Shown here piece after piece: positions 20,615 through 28,136 of a DNA stretch of 53,075 bases. The notes under the pieces were generated by a model. The model was not told where the DNA came from. It did no database searches and was given only the letters and a program-made list of their open reading frames with translations. The number at the start of each line of letters is the position of its first letter. The first letter of the stretch is position 1. The position numbers and the translations under genes are program-made. Source of the stretch: Devosia sp. (GTDB taxonomy: Bacteria; Pseudomonadota; Alphaproteobacteria; Rhizobiales; Devosiaceae); NCBI RefSeq assembly GCF_030689745.1, contig NZ_JAUYGL010000003.1:1-53075 (forward strand), in the 5' to 3' direction.

Positions 20615-20640
20615 CAGGCCGGCATTTCGGTGCCGGCCTG
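20615..20640 (+). promoter_or_regulatory. Hairpin between TRAP binding-protein and permease genes
   Basis: CAGGCCGGCA (20615-20624), loop TTTCGG, TGCCGGCCTG (20631-20640): ten perfect base pairs with no T-run after. Such structures commonly protect the upstream binding-protein mRNA and attenuate read-through to permease genes. Confidence 0.65.
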
Positions 20641-20688
20641 ATTGTTGAACAAGGCGGCGTGGTGGCCGCGTTTACCCGGGAGGCTATC

Positions 20689-21213
20689 TTGAGAGTCTGG
20701 CTGCTGTCGGTGAGCCGCGTGCTTGGACGCCTATCCACCCTCGCCCTATGGCTGGCCGGATTTGGTTTGGTGGCCATGACCAGTATTGTTGCCTATCAGG
20801 TCTTCATGCGCTTTGTGATCAACTCATCCCCCGCCTGGACCGAAGGCGGCGGCATCATGGTCATGAGCTGGTTTATCTTCCTTGGGGCAGCCGTGGGCGT
20901 GCGCGAGAAGTTCCACATGGGCTTCGACGTACTGCTTTATGTGTTGCCCAATGGTTCATTGCCGTGGCTGCGTGGCATCAGCGACGTCTTCATCTTTATT
21001 TTTGCGGGCGGCATGGTGTTCTACGGTTCGGAACTGGCGATCCGGTTCTGGTCGACGACAATTCCCGTGATCGGGCTGCCCACCTCATTCACCTATTTCC
21101 CGATTATCGTGTCGGGCGCGCTGATTTGCCTTTTCATCATTGAGCGCATGGCGCTTCGCCTGGCAGGCGAGCCGGTTGATGACGTCAACCCGAACGAAAT
21201 CACCGAGGTCTGA
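20689..21213 (+). CDS. TRAP transporter small membrane subunit (DctQ family)
   Basis: This 174-residue protein has four predicted membrane helices and the DctQ pattern (LALWLAGFGLVAMTSIVAYQVFMRFVINSSPAWTEGGGIMVMSWFIFLGAAVGVREKFHMGFDVLLYVLP). It partners the large DctM subunit in the sodium-coupled TRAP transporter. I choose the TTG at 20689 because GGGAGG ends six bases before it; a GTG at 20659 would add ten residues but has a poorer ribosome-binding site. Confidence 0.87.
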   Translation: MRVWLLSVSRVLGRLSTLALWLAGFGLVAMTSIVAYQVFMRFVINSSPAWTEGGGIMVMSWFIFLGAAVGVREKFHMGFDVLLYVLPNGSLPWLRGISDVFIFIFAGGMVFYGSELAIRFWSTTIPVIGLPTSFTYFPIIVSGALICLFIIERMALRLAGEPVDDVNPNEITEV

Positions 21214-21220
21214 CAGAACG

Positions 21221-22507
21221 ATGGAATTTCTCATTCTCTTTGGTGTGTTCATCGGGCTGATGATCATCGGAACACCGATCGGCTTCTGCCTGGGCATCGC
21301 GAGCTTTGCGACCGTGGTCTATCTGGGCTTGCCGCCGGTCGTGGTATTTCAGCGGCTGAATTCCGGCGTGTCGATGTTTACGCTGATGGCCATTCCCTTC
21401 TTCATCTATGCCGGTGACCTGATGATGCGCGGTGGCATTGCCTCGCGGATCATCACCTTTGCCGGGTCGTTGATCGGGCATGTGCGGGGAGGCCTGGGTC
21501 AGGTCAATATTCTGGCGTCGACGCTGTTCGGCGGTATATCCGGGTCTGCCGTGGCGGAGGCTGCTGCCATTGGTGGCATTATGGTGCCGCAGATGAAGGA
21601 ACGCGGCTATGGCGCCGACTATGCAGTAAATGTGACGTCCATGGCGGCGTTGATCGCCCTGTTGATGCCGCCAAGCCATAACATGATCATCTATTCGATC
21701 TCTGGCGGCGGCAATATCTCGATTGCCGACCTGTTTACCGCTGGTGTCATTCCTGGCTTGTTGCTGGCCGGCGCACTGATGCTGACGGCCTATGTGGTGG
21801 CGCGCAGGCGGGGCTATCCGACCGAACCGTTTCCGGGCTTCGGAATGGTCGGGCACTATCTGGTGATTGCCATTCCCGGCCTGATGCTGATTGCCATCAT
21901 CTTTGGCGGTGTGCGGTCGGGAATTTTTACCGCGACCGAAAGCTCCTGTATCGCGGTGCTATATGCGCTGCTGGTGACGCTGCTCGTGTACCGCACGATG
22001 AGCTGGAATGAGTTTGTCCACTCGACGCTGAACGCCGTCAAGACGACTGCCATGGTGCTGTTCATTATCGGTGCGGCGGCCGCGTTCGGCTGGCTGATGG
22101 CCTATCTCAAGATCGCCACCATCATGATTGATTTCATGACCAATATTTCGGACGATCCACTGGTCATCCTGTTGCTGGTCAATGTGCTTCTGCTGGTGCT
22201 GGGCACGTTCATGGATATGGGACCGCTCATCATCATTACCACGCCGATCTTCCTGCCGGTGGTAAGTTCGTTCGGCGTCGATCCCGTGCATTTTGGGGTG
22301 ATCATGATCCTCAATCTGGGGATTGGGCTCAATACGCCACCCCTGGGGCCCGTGCAGTTTGTTGCCGCTGCCGTGGGAAAGATATCGATCTGGGAAGCGA
22401 TGCGCTCGATCTGGCCGTTCTATGGCGCCGGCGTCGCGGTGCTGGGCCTTGTTACCTATATTCCTGCCCTGTCGCTGTGGCTGCCGGCGCTGTTCCGGGG
22501 GAACTGA
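21221..22507 (+). CDS. TRAP transporter large permease subunit (DctM family)
   Basis: This 428-residue protein has about twelve hydrophobic helices and DctM hallmarks: FLILFGVFIGLMIIGTPIGFCLGI, MFTLMAIPFFIYAGDLMMRGGIASRI, LFGGISGSAVAEAAAIGGIMVPQM and LNLGIGLNTPPLGPVQFVAAAVG. It forms the translocation path for the ligand delivered by the binding protein, driven by the ion gradient. It starts seven bases after dctQ, and its stop overlaps the GntR start by one base (TGATG), implying coupled translation. Confidence 0.94.
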   Translation: MEFLILFGVFIGLMIIGTPIGFCLGIASFATVVYLGLPPVVVFQRLNSGVSMFTLMAIPFFIYAGDLMMRGGIASRIITFAGSLIGHVRGGLGQVNILASTLFGGISGSAVAEAAAIGGIMVPQMKERGYGADYAVNVTSMAALIALLMPPSHNMIIYSISGGGNISIADLFTAGVIPGLLLAGALMLTAYVVARRRGYPTEPFPGFGMVGHYLVIAIPGLMLIAIIFGGVRSGIFTATESSCIAVLYALLVTLLVYRTMSWNEFVHSTLNAVKTTAMVLFIIGAAAAFGWLMAYLKIATIMIDFMTNISDDPLVILLLVNVLLLVLGTFMDMGPLIIITTPIFLPVVSSFGVDPVHFGVIMILNLGIGLNTPPLGPVQFVAAAVGKISIWEAMRSIWPFYGAGVAVLGLVTYIPALSLWLPALFRGN

Positions 22508-23238
22508 TGAGTGTGAATGACGAGAGGCTTGCGCCCGCCAGAAGGCCCAAACTGGCTGATCTGGTGATCGGAGCGCTGCGCAAACGGATCAGTGAAGGCG
22601 AGTACGAGGCGGGCGGCAAACTGCCCACCGAGAACCAGATGACCGCGATCTTCGGGGTCAGCCGCACCGTGGTGCGTGAGGCCATCGCCGCACTGTCCGC
22701 TGATGGCCTGGTGCAGTCGCGGCAGGGTGCCGGCGTCTTCGTGATGACCAATGCTGCCAGTGCGTTTGCCGCCATTGGGGCGGAGCGCTCGAACAAGATT
22801 TCGGTGGCGCTCAATGTGCTCGAAGTGCGCATGGGCATTGAGATCGAGGCTGCTGCCCTGGCCGCTTTACGGCGTAGTGCCAGCCAGGAGGCCGCGATCC
22901 AGGAGGCGTGGAACGAGTTCGAGCGCCTGCTCACGCAGGGAGCACCCACCGGCAAATCCGATTTCGCGTTCCATCGCGCCATCGCTGCAGCAACCAACAA
23001 TCCATTCTACATCGAGGTGCTCGATGGTCTGGGCAGCCGGACTATTCCATGTGATGTGGTCTCGCCCTGGCGTACAGAAAGCTCCTTGACGCTGGAATAC
23101 CAGCAGGGACTGCAGCGAGAGCACCTCGCCATTCTCCAGGCCATCGCGGCGCAGGACGCGGAGGGCGCGCGCGAGGCGATGCGCCAGCATCTCTGGCTTA
23201 GCCAGGAGCGCTATCGCCAGCGGCTACGCGATCAATAG
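22507..23238 (+). CDS. GntR-family transcriptional regulator (FadR/FCD subfamily)
   Basis: This 243-residue DNA-binding protein has an N-terminal winged helix (residues about 12-75, with LPTENQMTAIFGVSRTVVREAIAALSADGLVQSRQGAGVFV) and a C-terminal FCD ligand-binding domain (residues about 95-235, with VRMGIEIEAAALAA, FHRAIAAATNNPFY and EHLAILQAIAAQDAEGAREAMRQHL) whose Asp and His residues usually coordinate a metal near the effector. It lies inside the uronate operon, start overlapping the dctM stop, and is the natural candidate to bind the palindrome near 19428-19452. A uronate catabolite is the likely effector (inference). Confidence 0.9.
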   Translation: MSVNDERLAPARRPKLADLVIGALRKRISEGEYEAGGKLPTENQMTAIFGVSRTVVREAIAALSADGLVQSRQGAGVFVMTNAASAFAAIGAERSNKISVALNVLEVRMGIEIEAAALAALRRSASQEAAIQEAWNEFERLLTQGAPTGKSDFAFHRAIAAATNNPFYIEVLDGLGSRTIPCDVVSPWRTESSLTLEYQQGLQREHLAILQAIAAQDAEGAREAMRQHLWLSQERYRQRLRDQ

Positions 23239-23257
23239 ACAGGACACAGGACAGACC

Positions 23258-24100
23258 ATGAGCACCGATTTCGATATCCGTTTTGCCATTGATCCGGTGA
23301 GCGCGAGCGCCATGAATACCGAGGAGTTGCGTGAGCACTTCCTGATCGAGGAGTTGTTCACCCTGGGTGGGGTGAACTGGACCTATACCCATTATGACCG
23401 GATGGCCGTTGGCGGTGCGATGCCGGGCGCCAGCGCGCTCGAGCTGGCGGCGATCAAGCCGACCGGCACCGAGAACTTCCTCGATCGTCGCGAGTTGATT
23501 GCCGCCAATATCGGGGGGGCAGGCACCATTGAGGTGGATGGTGTTGTCCATGCCGTTGGCACTAAGGACATGCTCTATGTCGGCATGGGCAACAAGGATG
23601 TGCGCTTTGCTTCGGCCGATGCCGCCACGCCGGCAAAATTCTATCTGCTCAGTGCGCCAGCCCATATGCAGCATCCCACCAAATTGATCCGTCAGGCTGA
23701 TGCCAAGCGCCTCGATCTGGGCAGCAAGGAAGCGGCCAATGAACGCTCAATCTTCCAGTTCGTGAACGCCGACAGCGTCAGGACCTGCCAGCTCGTGGTG
23801 GGGCTGACCAGCTTTGCGCCGGGTTCGGTGTGGAACACCATGCCCGCCCACATCCATGATCGGCGCATGGAGGCCTATCTGTATTTCGAACTCGATCCCG
23901 CAGCAATCGTCGTGCACCTGATGGGTGAGCCGGATGAAACGCGCCATCTGATCGTGCGCAATGAGCAGGCGATCATTTCCCCACCCTGGTCGATCCATGC
24001 GGGTGCTGGCACGGGCTCCTATACTTTCATCTGGGCAATGGCGGGCGACAATGTCGACTATACCGACGTTGAAAAGATCGGGATGGATGAACTGCTGTGA
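23258..24100 (+). CDS. kduI: 5-dehydro-4-deoxy-D-glucuronate isomerase
   Basis: This 280-residue cupin enzyme interconverts 4-deoxy-L-threo-5-hexosulose uronate (DKI) and 3-deoxy-D-glycero-2,5-hexodiulosonate, the step after unsaturated uronates open. It matches KduI along its length, with the zinc ligands in HIHDRRMEAYLYF (His-x-His and Glu) and SPPWSIHAGAGTGSYTFIW (His). It starts 19 bases after the GntR gene, and its stop overlaps the kduD start as GTGA. Confidence 0.95.
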   Translation: MSTDFDIRFAIDPVSASAMNTEELREHFLIEELFTLGGVNWTYTHYDRMAVGGAMPGASALELAAIKPTGTENFLDRRELIAANIGGAGTIEVDGVVHAVGTKDMLYVGMGNKDVRFASADAATPAKFYLLSAPAHMQHPTKLIRQADAKRLDLGSKEAANERSIFQFVNADSVRTCQLVVGLTSFAPGSVWNTMPAHIHDRRMEAYLYFELDPAAIVVHLMGEPDETRHLIVRNEQAIISPPWSIHAGAGTGSYTFIWAMAGDNVDYTDVEKIGMDELL

Positions 24101-24861
24101 TCGACCTTTCTGCATTTAGCCTTATGGGCAAGACCGTGATGGTCACCGGTGCCAATACGGGCATCGGGCAAGGCATCGCGCTGAGTGTCGGGCGGGCCGG
24201 TGGCAAGGTGATCGGCGTCGGACGCTCGGGCATGGATGAGACGGCGGACCTGTTGGCGGATGCGGGGGCGGCGTTTGTCGCGGTCAAGGCCGATCTGGGT
24301 TCGACCGCGGCAGCGCAGGCGATGTTTGATGCGGCCTGGGCCGAACAAGGACCGATTGACGGGCTGGTCAACAATGCCGGGATCATCAGGCGTGCCGACG
24401 CGGTGGATTTCACTGAGGCCGATTGGGACGAGGTGATGGACGTCAATCTGAAATCGATGTTCTTCCTTTGTCAGGCGCTGGGCAGGAAGTCGCTGGCCGC
24501 TGGCCGTGGCGCGCAGATCGTCAACATCGCCTCGGTGCTGAGTTTCCAGGGCGGCGTCAGGGTGGCCAGCTATACCGCAGCAAAGAGCGGTGTGTTGGGG
24601 ATTACCCGGTTGCTGGCCAATGAGTGGGCGGCCAAGGGCATCAACGTAAATTCGATCGCGCCAGGCTATATCGAGACCAACAATACCGAGGCACTGCGGG
24701 CCGATCCGGACCGGTCGGCCGCTATTCTGGGCCGTATTCCGGTGGGACGCTGGGGTGTTCCATCAGACATTGGCGACACGGCGGTGTTCCTGCTGTCGCG
24801 TGCATCCAACTATATGCATGGCGCCGTCATCCCTGTGGATGGCGGCTGGCTGGCGAGGTGA
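24097..24861 (+). CDS. kduD: 2-dehydro-3-deoxy-D-gluconate 5-dehydrogenase (SDR)
   Basis: This 254-residue short-chain dehydrogenase reduces 3-deoxy-D-glycero-2,5-hexodiulosonate to 2-keto-3-deoxygluconate (KDG). It shows the nucleotide-binding TGANTGIGQG, NNAG, catalytic Ser in NIASVLSFQGG, and Tyr-x3-Lys in SYTAAKSGV. It begins with GTG at 24097, overlapping the kduI stop by four bases. Next to kduI and kdgF the KduD assignment is safer than for an isolated SDR. Confidence 0.92.
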   Translation: MIDLSAFSLMGKTVMVTGANTGIGQGIALSVGRAGGKVIGVGRSGMDETADLLADAGAAFVAVKADLGSTAAAQAMFDAAWAEQGPIDGLVNNAGIIRRADAVDFTEADWDEVMDVNLKSMFFLCQALGRKSLAAGRGAQIVNIASVLSFQGGVRVASYTAAKSGVLGITRLLANEWAAKGINVNSIAPGYIETNNTEALRADPDRSAAILGRIPVGRWGVPSDIGDTAVFLLSRASNYMHGAVIPVDGGWLAR

Positions 24862-24864
24862 ATC

Positions 24865-25200
24865 ATGACTGAGCAGAAACTGTTCGCGCAGGCGGACGAA
24901 GGCGAGACCATCGAACTGGCGCCGGGCAATACGCGGCGAGTGCTGATCCACACGCCCGAGCTGATGCAGGTGGAATTCGGCTTCGACAAGGGCGCCGTTG
25001 GCGCGCTGCACAGCCATCCGCATGTCCAGGTCAGCTATGTCGCCGAAGGCAGCTTCGAGGTGACCATTGACGGGGTGACCGAGACGGTGGGGACCGGTGG
25101 CAGCTTCATCGTGCCCTCGGGGCTGGTGCACGGCGTGCTGGCGCTGGAAAAGGGCCGGCTGATCGATGTGTTTACGCCGCTGCGGGCGGATTTTCTGTAG
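24865..25200 (+). CDS. kdgF: Cupin protein converting unsaturated uronates (KdgF type)
   Basis: This 111-residue single cupin has the metal-binding motifs HSHPHVQVSYVAEGSFEV (His, His, Gln) and FIVPSGLVHGVL (His) typical of KdgF, which speeds conversion of 4,5-unsaturated galacturonate or related monouronates from pectin and alginate to the linear ketone used by KduI. It follows kduD by three bases and closes the operon. A generic cupin is the alternative, but motif spacing and context both fit KdgF. Confidence 0.82.
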   Translation: MTEQKLFAQADEGETIELAPGNTRRVLIHTPELMQVEFGFDKGAVGALHSHPHVQVSYVAEGSFEVTIDGVTETVGTGGSFIVPSGLVHGVLALEKGRLIDVFTPLRADFL

Positions 25201-25220
25201 CTGACGTTTCGGCTCCTGCG

Positions 25221-25337
25221 TTTCCCTCCCCCTTGTGGGGAGGGATCAAGAGTGGGGGAGTACGCGCTCGGAATTCTCGGAGGCAAACCCCCACCCGACC
25301 CCTTCGGGGCCACCCTCCCCACAAGGGGGAGGGAGGG
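25221..25337. repeat. Composite GC-rich palindromic repeat after kdgF
   Basis: Two similar hairpins face each other: CCCTCCCC (25224-25231) with GGGGAGGG (25237-25244), and CCCTCCCC (25313-25320) with GGGGAGGG (25326-25333). Between them are GTGGGGG/CCCCCAC arms and a CCCC-TTC-GGGG hairpin (25299-25309). The left and right halves are inverted copies, so the whole 117 bases could fold into one long structure. It belongs to the same family as the repeats at 36439, 49990, 51666 and 52781. Confidence 0.8.
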
Positions 25338-25358
25338 CGCAGGACCGATGAGCCGGGT

Positions 25359-26009
25359 CTATGTGCCCAGTTCGCCCAGCATGGCGGCATAGGCGCTGTC
25401 ATGTCTGCCAGACCAGTTGGCCATGCCGGGGTCGGTCAGCAGGCCGCGGCGGGGCGGGATGTAGCTCGAGATCCGGCGCCTGGGTCCTTCTGACCAGGTC
25501 AGATTAAAAGCGGCCAGCTTGGGGAAGAATTCCATCTCGCCATAGGGCAGATGATCATGCACCCACCAGGCCATGGCCTCCCAGTCGCCGGTGCGCTCGT
25601 AATAGGGCACGAAGCGATTGATCACGATGCAGGCGGTGGCCCCCATATGACCATCAGCGTCGCGGCGGTCCCAGATATGGCCGGCATAATTGGCTTGGTT
25701 ACGACTGCAATTGAGCTTGTTGATATTGCCAAAATGGTTGACCGCCGACGAACGGTAGGCGGAGCGAATGGCAATGCGGCCGAAGCGAGCCTGCAGCGGC
25801 TCAAGCAGGTTCTGACACAAGGCGGTGCCAGCCGCGATAGCGAGCTCGGGGTCGTCAGGAATATTGGGTATGGCGTGGATGGTCGCTATCTCGGAATAGA
25901 GAAAGTCACGCAGGAAGAAGTTGGACGACAGGCGGACGCGACCGAGATATTCAAGACCCTTGACGCTGCTGGGTTGGCGCATGATGAGCTCCGGCTTGGA
26001 CACGGGCAT
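25359..26009 (-). CDS. Peptidase M15-like protein, probably divergent
   Basis: This 216-residue protein has no signal peptide or membrane segment. Its first half resembles M15A-type D-Ala-D-Ala carboxypeptidase domains: LSSNFFLRDFLYSEIA, a NIPDDPELAIAAGTALCQNLLEPL helix, and RIAIRSAYRSSAVN. The usual zinc site SxHxxGxAxD is replaced by AGHIWDRRDADG, which keeps a His and Asp, but where the third zinc ligand (WVH) is expected I read FNLTW. Enzyme activity is therefore doubtful. The start is uncertain: ATG at 26009 or 25982. It is divergent from the TRIC gene and lies next to a palindromic repeat. Confidence 0.6.
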   Translation of the reverse strand: MPVSKPELIMRQPSSVKGLEYLGRVRLSSNFFLRDFLYSEIATIHAIPNIPDDPELAIAAGTALCQNLLEPLQARFGRIAIRSAYRSSAVNHFGNINKLNCSRNQANYAGHIWDRRDADGHMGATACIVINRFVPYYERTGDWEAMAWWVHDHLPYGEMEFFPKLAAFNLTWSEGPRRRISSYIPPRRGLLTDPGMANWSGRHDSAYAAMLGELGT

Positions 26010-26059
26010 GGTGCGCTATAGCTTAGCGTGCACAAACCCGATTATGACGGCAGGACCAG

Positions 26060-26674
26060 ATGCTCATCACCATTTTTTATATTGCCATCACCGCTGAAGC
26101 GATGACGGCGGCTCTGGCGGCCGGGCGGCGGCAGATGGACTGGTTCGGGGTCTGCATGCTTGCCTGTGTGACGGCGTTGGGGGGCGGCTCGGCGCGCGAC
26201 ATCATCCTGGGCCACTATCCGCTGGTCTGGGTGAGCAATCCTTGGCTGCTCGTGCTGGCCTGCGGGGCGGCGCTGCTCACCATTGTCATCGCGCGCGCGG
26301 TGCACAAGCTGCGCTGGCCATTCCTGCTGCTCGATGCGCTGGGCCTGGTGGTGTTTACGATCATCGGCTGCAATGTGGCCATGGAGATGGGACAGCACCC
26401 GGTGATCGTGATCATGGCGGGCATGCTGACGGGGATTGTCGGCGGCATCTTGCGCGACGTGCTGTGCAACGACATCCCGCTCGTGTTCAGCGGGGAGCTG
26501 TACGCGACGGTGTCGGCGCTGACCGGGATTGTATATTTCGGCGGCCTGATGCTGGGCTGGCCGCTTGACCTGGTGATCATCGGGGCAATGACCATCGGTT
26601 TTTCCCTGCGGGTGATGGCCATTGTCTGGAAATGGGAAATGCCGCGCTTTGTCTATGACAAGGATTTGCGATGA
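26060..26674 (+). CDS. TRIC/UPF0126-family membrane protein
   Basis: This 204-residue inner-membrane protein has about seven hydrophobic helices arranged as two repeats, each with a glycine-rich GGGSARDIILG-type motif (GGGSARDIILGHYPLVW and GGILRDVLCNDIPLVF). This is the UPF0126/YadS family, whose bacterial members are homotrimeric cation channels related to animal TRIC proteins. The physiological role in bacteria is not known, and some members are listed as glycine transport candidates. It appears to be a single-gene unit. Confidence 0.9.
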   Translation: MLITIFYIAITAEAMTAALAAGRRQMDWFGVCMLACVTALGGGSARDIILGHYPLVWVSNPWLLVLACGAALLTIVIARAVHKLRWPFLLLDALGLVVFTIIGCNVAMEMGQHPVIVIMAGMLTGIVGGILRDVLCNDIPLVFSGELYATVSALTGIVYFGGLMLGWPLDLVIIGAMTIGFSLRVMAIVWKWEMPRFVYDKDLR

Positions 26675-26803
26675 AATCGGGCGTGCCCATGGTGCGCCAA
26701 TGCCTGCCCGTCGTGGCCCTGGCTGAACCCGCCAACAAATAGACCTTCTCAGCCGCACCCGGTTGTGGCATGGCACTACCATACAAGAATATGGAGCACT
26801 ATC

Positions 26804-28015
26804 TTGCGACAGACGTGGCGGTGGTTCGGGCCCAAAGACCTGTGCAGCATTGACGATATCACACAGGTGGGCGCTCAGGGCGTGGTCAGCGCCCTGCATC
26901 ACGTGCCCAATGGCGTGGTGTGGACGACCGAAGAGATCGCCAAACGGCATGAAGAAATCGCCACCCGCAGGGATGGTATGGCCTCGGGACTGAGCTGGGA
27001 CGTAGTAGAAAGCCTGCCGGTGTCGGAAGACATCAAGAAACAGAACAATGACTGGCGCGGTCATATCGAGAACTACAAGCTTTCGATGCGCAACCTGGCC
27101 GATAGCGGCATTGAGGTGATCTGCTACAATTTCATGCCGGTCCTGGATTGGACTCGCACTGATCTGCAGTGGAGCGTGCCCAATGGCGGCTCATGCATGC
27201 GGTTTGATATCCATGATTTTGCGGCATTCGATATCCATATTCTGCAGCGAAACGGCGCCGGCGCCGATTACACCAATGCGATTGCAAATGAGGCCGGTCG
27301 CCGCGCGGCGGCGCTGGACGATGCCGGCAAGAAGCAGCTGGCACGCAATGTGACCATGGGGTTGCCCGGTTCCACCGAATCCATGTCGCTGGATGATGTG
27401 CGAGCACATCTGTCCGAATATGCCGGCATCAGTCGCGAGCGGTTGCAGGCGAATTTTGTCGATTTCCTTGAGGCGATCATTCCACTGGCGGAGGATCTGG
27501 GCCTGCGCTTTTGCTGTCACCCCGATGATCCGCCATTCGCCTTGCTGGGGTTGCCGCGGGTGATGTCAACCGAGGCCGACTACACCTATATCCTCGATGC
27601 AGTCGATAGCCCGGCCAACGGGGTGACACTGTGTTCTGGTTCGCTTGGCGCGCGTCCGGACAACGACCTGCCCGGCATGATGGAACGGCTCGGCGACAAG
27701 GTGCACTTCCTGCACCTGCGCAACGTCAAGCGCGACAATGACGCCATTGTGGGATCGTTCTACGAAGCCGAGCATCTGGCGGGTGACACCGATATGGTGG
27801 CGCTGATCGCTGCGGTGCTGCGTGAAGAACGCAAGCGCAAGGCGGCCGGCCGCAAGGATCACTCTATCCCCATGCGGCCCGATCATGGCCAGGATATTCT
27901 GGATGATCTGGGACGGCGGTCGCAGCCGGGCTATCCGACAATTGGCCGAATGAAAGGCCTGGCCGAACTGCGCGGTGTGATGACAGCCCTTGAGCATCAA
28001 CTTGTGCAGCTATAG
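26804..28015 (+). CDS. uxuA: Mannonate dehydratase
   Basis: This 403-residue TIM-barrel metalloenzyme dehydrates D-mannonate to 2-keto-3-deoxygluconate, meeting the kdu pathway at KDG. It matches UxuA from the family start RQTWRWFGPKDLCSIDDITQVGAQGVV through YNFMPVLDWTRTDL, LRFCCHPDDPP, LCSGSLGARPDNDL and MRPDHGQDILDDL. The start is probably the TTG at 26804: GGAG ends seven bases upstream and the family begins there; the ATG-containing frame from 26765 would add 13 atypical residues. No uxuB or uxaC lies next to it, although a mannitol-dehydrogenase-family gene occurs at 50.1 kb. Confidence 0.93.
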   Translation: MRQTWRWFGPKDLCSIDDITQVGAQGVVSALHHVPNGVVWTTEEIAKRHEEIATRRDGMASGLSWDVVESLPVSEDIKKQNNDWRGHIENYKLSMRNLADSGIEVICYNFMPVLDWTRTDLQWSVPNGGSCMRFDIHDFAAFDIHILQRNGAGADYTNAIANEAGRRAAALDDAGKKQLARNVTMGLPGSTESMSLDDVRAHLSEYAGISRERLQANFVDFLEAIIPLAEDLGLRFCCHPDDPPFALLGLPRVMSTEADYTYILDAVDSPANGVTLCSGSLGARPDNDLPGMMERLGDKVHFLHLRNVKRDNDAIVGSFYEAEHLAGDTDMVALIAAVLREERKRKAAGRKDHSIPMRPDHGQDILDDLGRRSQPGYPTIGRMKGLAELRGVMTALEHQLVQL

Positions 28016-28136
28016 GGCTGGTGCACGGCCAAAGGTTGTGGGCTTAGTGTACCGCGGTGCAATAGTTTACGACTTCTAAAAGTGTTGTGCCCACTCTGCG
28101 GCGAGTACCGGCGTGAGGCGCAAAGTGAAAATTACG

